Shown here in pieces: positions 23,564 to 37,566 of a stretch of 64,000 nucleotides of DNA (position 1 is the first letter of the stretch; the number at the start of each line of letters is the position of its first letter). The notes beneath the pieces are model-generated. The model was not told where the DNA came from and made no database searches. It worked only from the letters and a program-made list of their open reading frames with translations. The stretch spans positions 37,089,125 through 37,153,124 of the forward strand of contig OZ024935.1 in the NCBI GenBank assembly GCA_964017235.1, written 5' to 3'. This stretch comes from Sabellastarte sp. h YS-2021 (lineage: Eukaryota; Annelida; Polychaeta; Sabellida; Sabellidae). Position numbers and translations under genes: made by a program.

Positions 23564-24289
23564 AGTAGCTGTAAAATTGACATAAAACCAATTTTTTTAC
23601 TTGGGCTGAAACATGTCGAGTTCTTTGATAAACCTCACTGTAATTCAGTCATTTTGTTAAATGTATACAGTTTACCTTGAACATATGTAAGCTATTCCCT
23701 GAAAGTAACTCCTGTATAAGTGGGCACCACAATAAAACACCATGGTTCCAAGTTTACCTTGCGTGTCACCAAGGGTGAAACACATGGCCAAGTGTCTGTC
23801 GTATAAGAGAAGACTGCAATCTGGCTTCCCATTATTAGTATCGACCAACTGATTCAGTGAACCAACCACAGCAGTAGCTGTATACAAATATATAGAATAC
23901 AAAATGTTCATATCTGTGAAAATAAGAAAAATTTTGATGGAAAACAGGCAGCAGATAGATTTAAATATGTATCAGATTATTTGAGGATATGACAAATGTG
24001 TTCGTAGCCTGTTATTTTTAGTGTTAACTGTTACCTCATCACAACCTTTCTAATATGTGGCTTCACGTCTGCATTCTCACCCATTGATAATTTTAAGCAA
24101 AACACATCAACAGAAACATTGAATGAGTGTTAAATTTTATTAATAATACTGTTGAACTAATAAGTGGATGATGATTATTTCCATGCTTTCAATATGAAGA
24201 TGAAACCCCACAAATGCCATATATGGAATTAATTTGTGTACATGGAATGACATTATAACAAAAGTATGTCTTTGGCAAACTTTTAATTC

Positions 24290-26040
24290 ATGTCAGTCCG
24301 AATCATAAGCACCAACCAATATGGATCATATTTTCGTAAAAACTGAGACGTCACAAAACAGAAAGTGACAGAGACTTATGTTAACACAATTTGCTGATGA
24401 TACAACACTTTTTTGGATGGTTTTCCCAGCTCACTCTATGCAGCCCTAAATACTATAATATTTTTAGAACATTATCTGGTTTAAAAAAAAATATGAATAA
24501 GACTAAGACTGTTTGGATAGGGATAAAAAACAAACATTCTAGGGATAAGAGATGCGGTATGTATTAGAATGGGGAATCCAGCAATTTTCTATAAATCTGG
24601 AAGTAATGCCAATGTTTAACTTTTTGACAGCCCTCGAACAAAATCTCGTTCCATTTGGTAAAATTACAGTCATAAAGACTTTTATCTTGTCAATATTTAA
24701 TTATATTTTTAGCAGTATACTATCACCTCCAGCTACTTTTTTTTCAAAATCTTTACAAAAATGCCTTTGACTATATATGGGACAATAAACCAGATAAAGT
24801 CAAACGCATTCATATCTCAAAGGGTAACAAGAATGGTGGAGTCAGACTGGTCAATGGAGAAAATGTGGTTCACTCCTTGAATCTGACATAGGTAAATAGA
24901 TTACTTGTCAGCAAAAACTTTCTTTGGGTAAAGTAATGTTAAAATCAATCTCAGACGTAACTCCTTTGATTATTTTCAGATATGAGTGGTCTGGTGAAGT
25001 CATCAAAAATACTTGCATGAGCCAATATTTGGAAAGAGATAATACTATAGTGGGTTAATTTTAAAAAGAAGAGTGAAAATTCTAAGCAATTTGAACATCC
25101 TTGCTTGTCCACTATGGTTTAAACCAGATGTATCAAGTATTACTTCATTGTTTTTCCAAACTGGTTTGCTCATGGAATAAGTTATATTGCGGATCTTTTT
25201 AAAATTGATTTGTAGTATTTTTCAAGTCAATTTAGAATAGAAAATATTCATGATTTCAAACCAAATAAGTTCCAGAGTAGTTTTAATTAACAACACTACC
25301 TTCACCTTTGTGAAGAGATATAAGAGCAACAAGTCCTACAGATTGATAAAACCGTGCATGCCAATAACTATATATACCTTTTTTCAATAAGATGGGGCAA
25401 CATACTTTCTACAGTATATTACAATGAGAATACTTGTGACATGAAATTCAAAACTTAATGAAATAAAGATTTAGGCATTGAAACTGATAACTACAAATGG
25501 CAGCTAGTCTTGTCTATATGTTTGAAGACACGTCAGAAAAAAACTACTTAATATGGTTTCAATATAAGCTCATTCATAGAGTTTTAGGCACTCAAAGGTT
25601 ACTATATAAAATGGGAAAAAGTTTGGTCAGAGGCTTGTTTATTGGGTCAAGCTGATACTACATCTGTAAAACATCTTCTGTATTCTGTAGCTCTTGTCCA
25701 GTAGCTTTCCAGTTGTAGGACGATTTGAAAAACTGAATCTCAACGAAAACTGGCTTAAATGTAAAAATCTTAGCCCAGAAGAAATTCTGATAAGACATTT
25801 AAATAGAGCTAATGATTTCCTTCCAATCAGTACAATAATAATTGTAACCAAAAGGTATATTTATTCAAATTCCACACTACGAGAAGCCATTTCGTAATCT
25901 ATACCTTCAGAAAAACTAAAAATGTATATGAGGAGCAAAAGTTGTTTTCAATCTACAGTTATTCAGAGGAATAATTTAATAAAAGCTGGACTGTTCTGCA
26001 GAAGTTATTTGATTGAAAATGTATCCAATATGATACAAAT
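24290..26040 (+). mobile_element. decayed non-LTR retrotransposon (RT and C-terminal part)
   Basis: Translation in shifting frames shows LTQFADDTTLF near 24379 (the RT catalytic ADD block), a Lys-rich MNKTKTVWIG stretch, FGKITVIKTFILSIFNYIFS near 24654, IWDNKPDKVKR near 24777 with NGGVRLVNGE, and a Cys/His-region remnant near 25620-25690. This order matches the RT palm, thumb and tail of L1/Tx1-like or related LINEs. Many stops and frameshifts make it a pseudogene; the endonuclease and most of the RT are missing (5' truncation). Confidence 0.8.
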
Positions 26041-29000
26041 GATTTTAGCTAAACATAAATTTAAATGCTGTTCTAACTGAATCACCTATTTCTGAGAGTT
26101 TTTGTAACCCCAGTTACATTGTAATGGGAAGTTATTAATGGTGGCATAAAAGGAATTATATTTAAAAAAATCCGTAAAAATTGAGACATCATAAAATCCA
26201 GTGGATTGACAAAAACAGAAAGTGAATAATTTACACACACCACTGCAGTGTGAATCCAGCTGGAAAATGTAGGTTCTGTTTCTGTTGTAAGTATTGATTC
26301 CAGCCACAAAAGATGAAAAAATATAGGACATGTGGGAAAATAGAAATATGCTTCTTTGTAAACCTTCACTGAAATGGAAATTCACAGAGCTATCTGCTTA
26401 ACCTGCTTCTGCAGTTTGATTTCAGAAATAAAAAAAATATATATATATTATTGACTTATTAATAACTTCTGAAAGATAGTTGTAGCTTATAGAGACCAGT
26501 TGCATAAGAAAATACATGATACTTCAGAGCTTCAGAAGTTTTGAAAGTCATTAAAATGTTTGTTTTTTCTACCAGGAACACCATATTCTTTTTGCCTAGT
26601 AGATAACTGAAGTATGGTCTGTTATAAATGACGCACTAGCACAATATATAAATTAGATCATTGTGAGATTTTGTTGTCAAAAAAAGCTAAATTGTACTTA
26701 ACGTGTTAAATATAAATTCTTAATTCATTATGTCACGTGAATGAGCTGTTTTGTCATTTTATACATCACAGAAAATAAGATATAAACAAATAAAATATAC
26801 TTAAGGGAGGGAAGACATTTACCAGTCATTTGCTTCGGCATTTTATCTTATGGAAATGAATATGGAAAATTAACTAATATAGAAATTTTAACCTCTTAAG
26901 ACAGACAGACTATCAATTAACATGAATTCTAGTTACTGGCTAAGAAGGAATTGTTTTGTAACAATTGGAAAAAAGTGTCAATAATGCCGTAAGTTTACAC
27001 AGTTCAATGAATTTAACACTATTTTTACTTCTTTTTTATATTACCTGCGAAGATTAACAAAATAATGTCACTTATTTTCCTGACAAAAGTGCTTTGTAAT
27101 TTCATATTTTATGTCCTAATGTTCATATAAACTATACTTCCTCAAGATCAAGTTATAAAACATTCCCTTGACATTTATCTGAGACAATATTGATCTGTTG
27201 TTGCTTTTTATATATTTTTTTATATCAGTTTTGTTTTACAAAAACCCCGTTTGCCATCCCTGCTTAAAGTTATTTGATATCTGAGACCTTGAGGGTGGTC
27301 TCAGCCATAGCCCCACGGAGACAGTGTCAAATGCCCTATTTCACATTAAGTCATATAAACTGTAAAGCATTGAACCCCCTCTCACTTCTGTGCTTTGACA
27401 CCCAGGTTTGGAAGTGTAGAATGATCTTGTTAGGAACTTGTAAACATTAGCCCTCGGTCTCACTTTTCCGCTCTGATGTCCAAACTTGACTTTGGTACAA
27501 TCTTGTGAAAAATACTTTACCCTTTTCACGGTTGTCAACATTATCAGTGTGACCTTATAGAGCCCACAAGAAAAAAGTTACTGGCCATTCATTTTAGGTT
27601 AAGTGCCAAATATTTCTTCCAATGGATTACAAGTGGTGTACCAAACACACATGTAATATATTTATATGTTTCTAATGCAAATATGTATTATTGTTATTAT
27701 TGCTCAAGTATAAATCTATGAAAAAATGAAAACACATCTTAAGGGCTATCTTTGATGTTGTTAGAGCCCCCTTTAACAGCTGTAATATATTGGGACAGAC
27801 AAGTAGTATGTTATTAATGTCATAACAAGCAAGCATATACCACATCAGATATCATGGTATTTTTATATCTTGGATCTACTGCTGTTTTATGATCACTAAT
27901 AATTGACTCCACAATCTCACCAAGAAGGAAATCATATTGAGAAGCATTTATAAATGTTTCTTCAGGCATCGCCTTATCATGTCATTGCGTAACATCAAGG
28001 TACAATCTAAATTATAACTTAAAACCAATTAAAAGCAATGTTCATGTCCATGTAATGTTATCAATTTTTTTGAAATACCAATACAAATTCAACAGCATAT
28101 TTACATAAATTTCAAAATGACTCAGTGTGATATCTTTACACACTGTACTGATAGGCTGCAATACCTTGAATTTCTTAACATTGTTTAGAAATTAATTCTA
28201 AATTGCTTTATCTCTACATTCTTTGTACAAAGAAAAATGTACAAAGCATAGGAAAAGAAGTATCTGCCTTGCATGGTTATCGGACCTTAAGACTAAATGA
28301 AGTAACAATAAATATATATCTGAGGGACAATGACGACTTAACCTTTAACACTTTCACTCCTTTGGTAATGCTGGGCAAATATTTTGATGTCTTCTTAATA
28401 CCAATTAATTATAATCCAAAGTGATAGAAAACCAATTAATTCCTAATTAATAACATCAAATCACTACAACAAGGCTCAGATCACAAAACTATGACTGGGT
28501 TTATAAAAATATTCTACAGAAAACACAAACAAGAACAATATATTCGAAATGAGAAACAAATTAGCTTATTAATCTGCCTTAATATAACACCTTATAAATA
28601 AGATAAACATTAATAGAATAAGTGAGCATACCTTTCTGAAAATAATGTAATATCCTGATATATTCTACAGCTATTGTGAATATGACAGTATTTTATAGCA
28701 CATGATTGTTAGGATTGAGCTCTAAAGAAGAAAAACATTTCATGTACATTGTGCTATCTGTTGTGTATTTTGCCAGGCATTTTAACTTATGGCTGTGGCC
28801 CCACAGATGTGAACTTTATCAGCATTGTCAACAATCACGATCCTCCATGGAATACATCATGAATAGAATCACATCAATGGGATTGTTCTGTTGCCATGAA
28901 ACATAGCTGTGAACTGTAATTTTTCATTCACATTTTCTCAATGATAATATGTAAGCACATTAAGGTAGAGAAATAAACTACATCCATTTTATAGGCTAAG

Positions 29001-29603
29001 GTCACATCAGGATTTATCCTCGAATTAATCTTTCAGGTGGTCATGAGTTGTATTTAAACCTACACAGAGATTAAAGTTATACCTGTTATACCACTCTTTA
29101 ACATATTGGATTATGACTCAGTTGATTTTAAACCCTTGTCTCTACTTTGACCAATGCTAGCAAAAAGAGACGAAAATGTGACCAATAAAACTTCATCTTA
29201 TCGAAAGATAAGTTGTATGATCAAGAAGATAAGTATTATGGCTAAAAAGTAAAGTCTTGTGAGCCCCACACAACCTGCACAATTCAAGAAGATAACTCAT
29301 AAAACAGGGTCCTGGTAAGATCTGGAATCAGAGAAGATTTATCAGGAAAATTGTTGAAACTTATTTTATCATGGGACAAAACATCTCACTTCAAACTTTA
29401 CAAGAGCATTAGTCATGTTATGTAATAGTGCAAAAATAGGTCGTAATACCAGAGCAATAAGTTGTTTTGTGGAAACATGGTTACAAATGAGAATATCAGT
29501 AAAAAGAAGTTGGGACAAAGAAGCTGACAACATGTCTGAAAAATTGGAAGAAGGTTTATGATAGTCCGAATTACATTCCTAATCTTTCTGACACATAGCT
29601 GCA

Positions 29604-29790
29604 GCTAGGGGTCACGGTTGTGCAGTGGTAACACACTCACCCCCTACCACAGAGACCAGGGTTTGAATCTCGGCCTGACTTCATGTGGGACAGCTGGTAG
29701 TTGCTTGCCATTGGTCAGCAGTTTACAATACAGAATATTGACCAACTGTACATATTGCTTTTACTTGCCCTTCCAACTACCAGCTATAAG
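29604..29790 (+). mobile_element. tRNA-derived SINE, plus strand
   Basis: A box 'ttgtgcagtggtaacacact', B box GGGTTTGAATCTCGG, then 'agctggtagttgcttgccat', shared with the SINE at 500-735 in reverse. Same family, more diverged, and the 3' tail is lost. Confidence 0.75.
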
Positions 29791-32700
29791 ATAACTGGCA
29801 AAAACATAGCTGCCATTGGAATGCTCACTTGTGACAGTTACACAGAGGAATTAACCACCCACTCCCTGAGGTCTAAGAAGTTAAATTAGAAGTATTGGAT
29901 GTTGTGAGGCAATTCACTATGCATGACAGCAAATGAAACAAATTAGAAATTTGAGTCACTATTTCCCAAGTTTAATGTACACAGGCTCTTGCTATTGCCA
30001 TTGCGTGTTAATTTGTATTCTGTGAAAGGTTCGATACTGGTTCAATCATACTTAACCTCCACGTTTATAGGCTGATGTGAAAGCCTTGCCTTTGACAATA
30101 ATTTCAATGTGCTAATTATTACCAGAGAAGCTAAAACTGTTAACAATATCACCTGCAGTATCAGCTGTGTCACTCATAATCATGTTGCATCAGAGACCTT
30201 TAGTGATAGCTGGCCGAATGACTCTCCCTTTGCGACAACCTGTCACTGAGAATCATATCTGGTGTGATTTTTTTGCTAATTTATAGTGGGAAATTCAAAT
30301 TCATGACCAACCTAAAACAGGTGAGGGCGCACTAGTGACATGTATTATGGTCATTCATTCTTAACTTGTGACTTTATAACTCAGAATAGTGAGTGACTGC
30401 AAGCTTTGGGCGACTAGACATACAAATGAAATGACAGACCATATGGATCATTACACAATCTGAGAAGGATAAATGACTGATCTTTTGAACCTTTTATTCT
30501 TAAACAGAAGGCCTATCACTGTCTGTAAAAGTATGATTGCCTAAAAAAGAAATCTCCTATTCAACAAAAATTTGTAAAAGATGGCAGTAAACGGGTATAT
30601 GGCCGGTTGCTTATGGAGGCCACAGCAATTTTCACCCACAGGACACAGGTTCCACACACAGGGCTATAATATGACTTAGTGGGCGATTAACAAAGAGAGT
30701 CTACAAATGGCAAGTCTTTGCCATTTTCAATCTTTATTGTGCAAGTGGGGTCACATGGTCTGCCCCGGTGATCTGTCACCATTCTCGGCATTTAATGATG
30801 TGGTTAAAGCTAAAATTTATTTGATTACATGACTATTTCAACACAGAAACAAGAAGTTAATCTGGTACAGTTGTAAAACTGTGACTGATGAAGACTGCAA
30901 AAATGCCATTGATGATCAATGAAGATCAGTAGTTATTCTGCCTGTAATGAAGATAGTACTTGGACTTCAATATTCGTTGTCAGCCACAGTCATACATGTC
31001 AGATCTTCAGTGATTGTTGAGACAGATCATGGTGACTGATACATAGTATATACTCACATCACTTCAGGTAAAGAACAGGCTTTATGGGTTTACTAAAAAG
31101 AGGGAGACAATACAAGAATGAAGGAAGACAGAAACCAAAGTGACAACCAACAGCACAATTTTCACAAAGTAAAAAGAATTTGCCACAATTTGAAGATAAG
31201 CAAAAGAGAATAGAGATGGCATGACAACTTTTATGCAGATTCTCTAAATCGCCAGCAATCAAATCCTTAAAGTCGATGAGGTGGGAACTGGCCATTTAGG
31301 GCTGAATTTTGAAGTGGCTGACTGTCAAGGTTTTCAAGCAGTTGCCAAGTGAGTGACCAAAAAAATCAAACATTTTGAAATTTCTGCAACTGAGCGAATG
31401 AGGTTGGAAATTGTATGTATATCCCCACACCCCTTAAAATTCTCAGCAACTGGCCATAAAAAGAGAGTTGTATGGAGTGTCGCCACTAAAAATTGCTAAT
31501 GGAACTCCCCTAGAAAAGTGACAAATGTAAAACTCGCCACATCATGTGAAATTCAGCAGAGAGGCAACTCACTTCTATTTCCTTAACATATGGGCATTTT
31601 TCTTTAAAAGTTTTGCCGTTCATTAGGCATCTGCTCTGCACTGATGAAGTATTTTAACCTTTTTGGATGTATTTTTTACTTTTAAAGGTACCCCAGTGGC
31701 AAAGGTTCTGTGTGGTGACAAAATTCCCATTTCTGACTTTACAGATAGAATTAATTTATTTTAATTCACAAATTTGACTAGATTTAGCTTTTCCAAGTTG
31801 AAGTTGTGGTTTACAGTCCTTAAACAGGTCATGTCGCTTTAGGATAGACCGCCATAATTAAAAAAAAGTAAAAAGTAAAATCCATTAAGAAGAGAGTCAA
31901 GTGCTCATCAGGGAAATATAATTTGATTTCAAGTTACATCAGATAACACAAAACATGCGTGGTTTGGGTTTGTTTGACAGATGATACAGGGGATAATTCA
32001 TAAATTATATATGGGTTATACAAATGGACCAAACCCCAACTTACCAAACTAAACCATTTAAATCCACCAAATATTATATATACATAAATATATTTATGCC
32101 AACTATATACACAGTTATATCACATGTATGTTTATGTATTTTTGCAGCAATTTATTGAATTTTACAAAAAATATTAACATCACAAAGTGTCAGAACATTT
32201 TACTGAATCAAAGCAAATAAAAAATAAACAAAATAAATAAATAAATAAAACCAAGCTAAAAGTTTAAAAAAGTGAAAGAGAACTATCGTCAAATAAACCT
32301 TTCCGGAAATGTGAGCCTAAAGCTTTGATTATTATTTCACTACAATTAGACTTTATCATCTCTTTGTAGAATGCTTTGCTTTATCATCTGTTTGTAGAAT
32401 ATTAACGTCAGTATAACATTACAAAAAGTTTGTTCATGTGGGGTTTCCTTGCTAATCTCATCACCATTTTAAGTCCAGCTGAGACACTCTTTGGTTCAAT
32501 TATGTGTTGCCAGTGTCACATAAACCTTGTCCAATATTGGGTAGAGAGTGTTAAGGTCTTATGGAAATAAATACAGAAGACACACAAGAAAGCTTAGTAC
32601 TCTATATCCGCAGTGGCTATTACTGCTACTAAATGACATCATTCTTAATGAAGAGGAATGTAGAATGCTTAACTGCAGATTAAATCTGCAAGAAGAATAA

Positions 32701-33098
32701 AGCCATCTGTCTCACTTCAGCAACACAACAGCATTTTGCATACAGTCCCAAGCACCTCAGGAATTCATAAAGACATATACATGACTACTACATACTGATT
32801 TAATTTTCTAGTTACATTAAGTTCAGACACAGCAATATGGCAAGAAGCTGATTTGGTTTCAGCTCAGCATAATTACATGATAACATATGTTAATGTAAAG
32901 TAAATACACAAAGAATTACAGGCATAATATAACATTACTTCAAGATGTTAAATTACTCGTATTTGAATTTGGTTGATACATGTAATGATAACTACTGGTT
33001 TAAGTCACCACAGACTGAAACCAGGTCACCAAATTATAGACTAGCACAAGTTCAGGTGACCTCAAACAAGAAAGCAAATTTGCTTGTGCAGATTAGAA

Positions 33099-33128
33099 CC
33101 CCCCCCCCAAAAAAAAAAAAAAAAAAAA
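33099..33128 (+). repeat. homopolymer junction C10-A20
   Basis: Ten C followed by twenty A, then an AAAAAG-type tail. Possibly the poly(A) tail of an old insertion. The Lys-rich frame across it is not a gene. Confidence 0.8.
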
Positions 33129-33639
33129 GAAAAAAAGTAAAGCATCATATGAGAGTCATTAGGCAAAAGAACTGGCAATATCTTCACTTGTTTTTATCTT
33201 TCTATACATGTCAATACACAGTTAGATACCCAAGGGGCCATTTTGCTTGACTTGTTGCATTGGAATATGAAAATTAAAAGCTAGCCTGGCTCCTGAGTAC
33301 CCATAAGGATGGAAGGTAAACTGGTAAGGGGAAAGGCCAAATATCATAAAGTCTCGAGATTAGTGGGACCGTAAAGATGGCTATGTTTCTTCAAAGCCTG
33401 ACAGGGACACAGCTTTGAACATGGAATTATGGGTAGGGTAAACACATTTACTCTATTTCTATTCTGGTCTTTGACTATTTTAAGGTCAATTTGATAAAAT
33501 TCAGTGTGGATCTATGTTTGATAACTTGGGGAAGCTGAAAAATAACAAAGCAGCTTTGTAGATTTTCTTTAGAACAGATTTTGAAATGGTTTTAATATAT
33601 ATTATGTTACTTGTTATGATAGCTAGGGGGGCGGTTGAT

Positions 33640-34110
33640 TCTTACTGAAGTACTTTATACTGGGCTGGTCTGGTCCCAGAGAGTGTGGTCCAGCTGCCTG
33701 ATAACAAAATTGGCCTTAGCAGCAGAGACATGGTTTGCCTATATGTTGACAGATACATTGACCTGAGAGATATTTCAAATAAGATATGACACAAGCATTA
33801 TTTTGCGCTTTAGAGCTTTGCAACTATTGAGAAAGCAAGAAAGGTTCTGGATAGCTGCCTGTAGTAACTTTGAAAATTCGGCCTTAGTGCAGAGTGTAGA
33901 TTTGACTTCTTTGGTCAAGGTTTTGACAGATTTAGGACCTAGGAACCAAAGTGCAGTACACCATTCTACAACAGTAGCTATATTTCTCTGTATAGAATAT
34001 GATGTTGCACTTTAACTTCTACCCATAATAGACCTTGTACTTGTTTTGTAAGTTTTCAAACTTTTGTGCTGTATTTGCAATCTGGATAAAAGATCAGCGA
34101 CCACATTTTT
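33640..34110 (-). pseudogene. possible retroelement RNase H remnant
   Basis: On the minus strand, 34110-34020 translates to AHVRGKNVVADLLSRLQIQ, which resembles the end of a retroelement RNase H (H-V-x-G-K-N-x-x-A-D-x-L-S-R). The downstream (lower-coordinate) sequence stays partly open to about 33700 with frame breaks and could be the following region of a DIRS-like or LTR element. Only one motif supports this, so the class is uncertain. Confidence 0.35.
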
Positions 34111-34335
34111 GCCCCTGACATGAGCACACACCAGGTACACCAATTTTAAAGATGCAGGCACTTACCAAATGTGAATGACACGTGCACTAAGAAAAGTTTC
34201 TCTTGTTTTGCTCTTTCAAAGTACTTGTACAACTGCTGCATTTTCACATTTGAACAGAATGCGACAGTTGGACTAATGTGCAGCACAAATTCTGACTTCA
34301 GCTGGGATGTTTACCGTTTCTAGCTGATCTATTCT

Positions 34336-34870
34336 ACTGGGCCTGGTTTTAGAAAAGGTCTCAGACTTAGTCTGGACTTAGACTTAGTCAGGGACTTCAA
34401 TCTGAGTCTTTTGTCTTTGCTAAGTCCTGGACTTAAATGGATTTGACAAAGGGTTACTTAGCTAAGTCAAAGCTTATCATATAACCACAGTGGCTTTCTA
34501 TGTCATGTAACCCTTGATATATAGTCCAACTGTTTTGGTGGTGATCATGACATATATTGTTTGCTTAACTCATTTTATCTTTGAAAAAAATGTTGTTTTT
34601 CCAGTGGAATGCCTTGTAACTAATTTAGGCAGGTGTCCTATATATTTATTCTTATTTTCAGGCATATCAAATTTTCAAGTGAGAAAATATATGACGGCCA
34701 TATTTCAGTCTTTGCTTACAGAAGTTACGCCCACTCTCTAGTAGACTTAGCCAAGGCTTATACTTAGCAGATTTGTGAAACCCTCTAGGTCTAAGACTAC
34801 AGACTTAGCATCAATTTAAGACCAAAGTTTTAACTTTAAGTCTAAGTCCTTTTGTAAAACTGACCCCACT
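34336..34870. mobile_element. MITE-like element, CTAAGTC family (copy 1, inverted)
   Basis: The left end ACTGGGCCTGGTTTTAGAAAAGG corresponds to the right end in reverse, AGTGGGGTCAGTTTTACAAAAGG (diverged). Both arms carry runs of ACTTAGTC/GACTTAG. The core ('gacggccatatttcag', 'aaccacagtgg') is the reverse of the core of the copies at 37567 and 43099. About 535 bp, with no transposase. Confidence 0.7.
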
Positions 34871-35242
34871 ATTTAAGGTGATTCGGAACTGGCGAAAGGT
34901 AGATAATAGTTTTGTCAAATGGCATTGCAGAATACACTTTTGTCACATGTATTCATTTTGGCACTCCCTCAACAGAGTATTGTAAGTGTAGCTGAAATTT
35001 ATCCCAATTTTGTCTACTCCCTGACCATATTCTCTTCATGTGCATACCTTATTCTCTCAATGTGCTCAGTATTGTGCAAGGCCAAGGTGCCCCTTTCCAT
35101 CTCACAAAGGAGCACAATCTGCGAAGCTTCATATGTCATAATTTTGTATCTTTGACATGAGTCTCCCAGTTTGTCTATGACCTTGAATTTGCCTCTCAAC
35201 ATTGTCTAGCCGAGAGTGTACTTTCTATATTATACTAAAATC

Positions 35243-35571
35243 AGCTGTACTACTGTTAGCAGTGGATGTGGCATCACTATTAGAGCTGTATTACTGTCAG
35301 CAGTGGATGTGGCATCACCATTAGAGCTGTACTACTGTCAGCAGTGGATGTGGCATCACTATTAGAGCTGTATTACTGTCAGCAGTGGATGTGGCATCAC
35401 TATTAGAGATGTACTACTGTCAGCAGTGGATGTGGCATCACTAATAGAGCTGTACTACTGTCAGCAGTGGATGTGGCATCACTAATAGAGATGTACTACT
35501 GTCAGCAGTGGATGTGGCATCACTAATAGAGCTGTACTACTGTCAGCAGTGGATGTGGCATCACTAATAGA
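35243..35571. repeat. 41-bp minisatellite, 8 copies
   Basis: The unit begins 'agctgtactactgtcagcag' and ends 'catcactattag' or 'catcactaatag'. Starts fall at 35243, 35284, 35325, 35366, 35407, 35448, 35489 and 35530, exactly 41 bp apart. The last copies share 'ctaatag', earlier ones 'ctattag', showing stepwise expansion. Confidence 0.95.
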
Positions 35572-36768
35572 GTAAAACTATAACTGTCTAGAGTATGATA
35601 TATATATAACAAAAAGGGAATTAAAATAATGTAAATATTTAGTTCATTTTCAACATCCAACATTTGATGTTATCCACATGTTTATCCAGTTTAACTTTGT
35701 TGCATAATCTGAGACTTCTATGGCTACCAAGAATTGAAAGCCACCACTAACCAATGACCAAAGTCTTTATAGGTCAGCTAGTAAACAAAAAGATTTCTAT
35801 ACACAAAGTTATATCTCATGCGCTAATTCGTGCATGTCAGAAGATTTTTTGTTATCACAAGGTAATTATAATGTAGGTCTGACACAATCCAGTCCTAACA
35901 AGATGTTCTTGTGCACATGAAAGGATCAAGAAATTTTTGTGATCACAAGATTATCATGTGCATACTACTAAGTAGTACGAATGGCTCAATTAATTAGTGA
36001 GAGTGAGTAGATCTTCTGCACATGACTTATCACATGGTATGTATTTTGCAATTCCCTAATACTGGCTCCATACATTCCATATGTTTTACAGGTTATATCA
36101 TGGTAGAGAGCTTGAGTCTTTATTTCGGTTTTAAACTAGATTTTTGTGAGGTTCTATGAAAAAACCTTCAAAATGCAACTTATCATGTACATCTATGTGA
36201 CTCCAAATATTCAGATTATGCCCTCCTCATGTCACGTTCCCAACAGCCAATGAAAACAGCAGTCTTTTACCTCAGTTCTGGGCAAGAAAGAGTACACCCA
36301 TGAGATATATTTACCAAATTTATAATTTTAAACATTATATTTCAAAACGTAATTTTTATCAGGAAATACCTTGTATTTAATTTTTTGAGAGATTTAAATG
36401 TGATACATTCTGCTTTATTTTATTTCAGCACTCTTCGTTAAACCCGAGATTTTCAAATTACACAGACATTTCTGTCTTGCAGGGTTAGCAGACTGTAGCA
36501 AATAATGTGTCTATAGGGGGTGGGGAAAGAAATACACAGCAGTAATGACTTTAGCTTTTGATCTCTAAACTCCCTTTGCAAACTGGAAACAATATATTAT
36601 TTCACTTGATGTCTGGGTGAAAATCAATGATGAAGGGCTTTCTTGTGTAATTTGCTGTTCTCTACATTGTGGATTTGACATAACTAGATATTTAACAAAA
36701 ACACCTATTTATGTTAGCACAATGACAGTGTAAATTCAAATGTTAAATTTATATGTGTCTATATTATA

Positions 36769-37059
36769 TCTGCCGCTGTGGCATAGTGGATAAAACACTC
36801 CCTTTTGTGGCTTCAAACCCAGATACAGGCACATACATAGTGGCCGGATGACCACTTAAAACGGTGGTCATATCCCTTGTGGGCTACAGATCCTCAAGGG
36901 CGTTGATAAATGGTCATCCTTGAGTCTCTTTCTTTCAGTAGGGGAATGCCAGTCACTTAAGAACTTAAATTGTACTTTTACAGCTGGATTAGTCAAATAG
37001 TGCATAGAGTCCAGAGGTGCATGGAGATATTGTGCTAAGTATAAATATACAATACAATA
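36769..37059 (+). mobile_element. tRNA-derived SINE, family B (copy 2)
   Basis: Same order as the 18315 copy: 'ccgctgtggcatagtgga', decayed B box 'ggcttcaaacccagat', 'gatgaccacttaaaacggtg', 'tcatccttgagtc', 'atggagatattgtgctaagt', CAATA tail. More diverged, with internal deletions. Confidence 0.8.
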
Positions 37060-37249
37060 TCTCCGGACATATTACGGAAGGCCATCACTATTTCTCAGAG
37101 GGTATTTAATATCAAACCTGTTCAAAAAGTAGAATATCTAGCTAGGGACATATTAGGACACACCATCAGTTATTCAGGCATATTTCCATTCAGCTGGATT
37201 TAGCAATCCTGGAGGGCTGTCTGAAATATGACCTTGGCTGTTGAACGGG

Positions 37250-37330
37250 ATGTAAAATCATAATGTCGAGCTTTGATTAAGCTGGATTGGAACCCACCAT
37301 CCAGAGGTAAGAGTCACTTCATTAAATGAT
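37250..37330 (-). mobile_element. tRNA-like fragment
   Basis: The minus strand has GGGTTCCAATCCAGC (B box); the A-box region is decayed. Likely an old SINE head. Confidence 0.35.
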
Positions 37331-37566
37331 ATGCTAATCAGTAGAACTAAATTGCACATGTAAAGGTTTTGTTGTGTGGCTTTTTAACAACTATGGTTTT
37401 ATTATTCATCATGAGTTGTATCTGGTCTAAATAGGGGAACATACAAACCAGGACATGTTTTGGCAATCCGTGGCCTCACTTATTCTGCAAAAATTAGCTT
37501 TACAAAATCGGTATAGAAAACAAAGGAATAATATCTAACCTATCTTATTGTACAAAAACATAAAGC

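Larger units (their letters stand above)
26050..33640. other. long gene-free interval
   Basis: About 7.6 kb of AT-rich sequence. I see one SINE (29604), simple repeats, and no exon with a recognisable domain. The frame at 28203-28424 (73 codons) is open but matches nothing I know. Confidence 0.4.
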
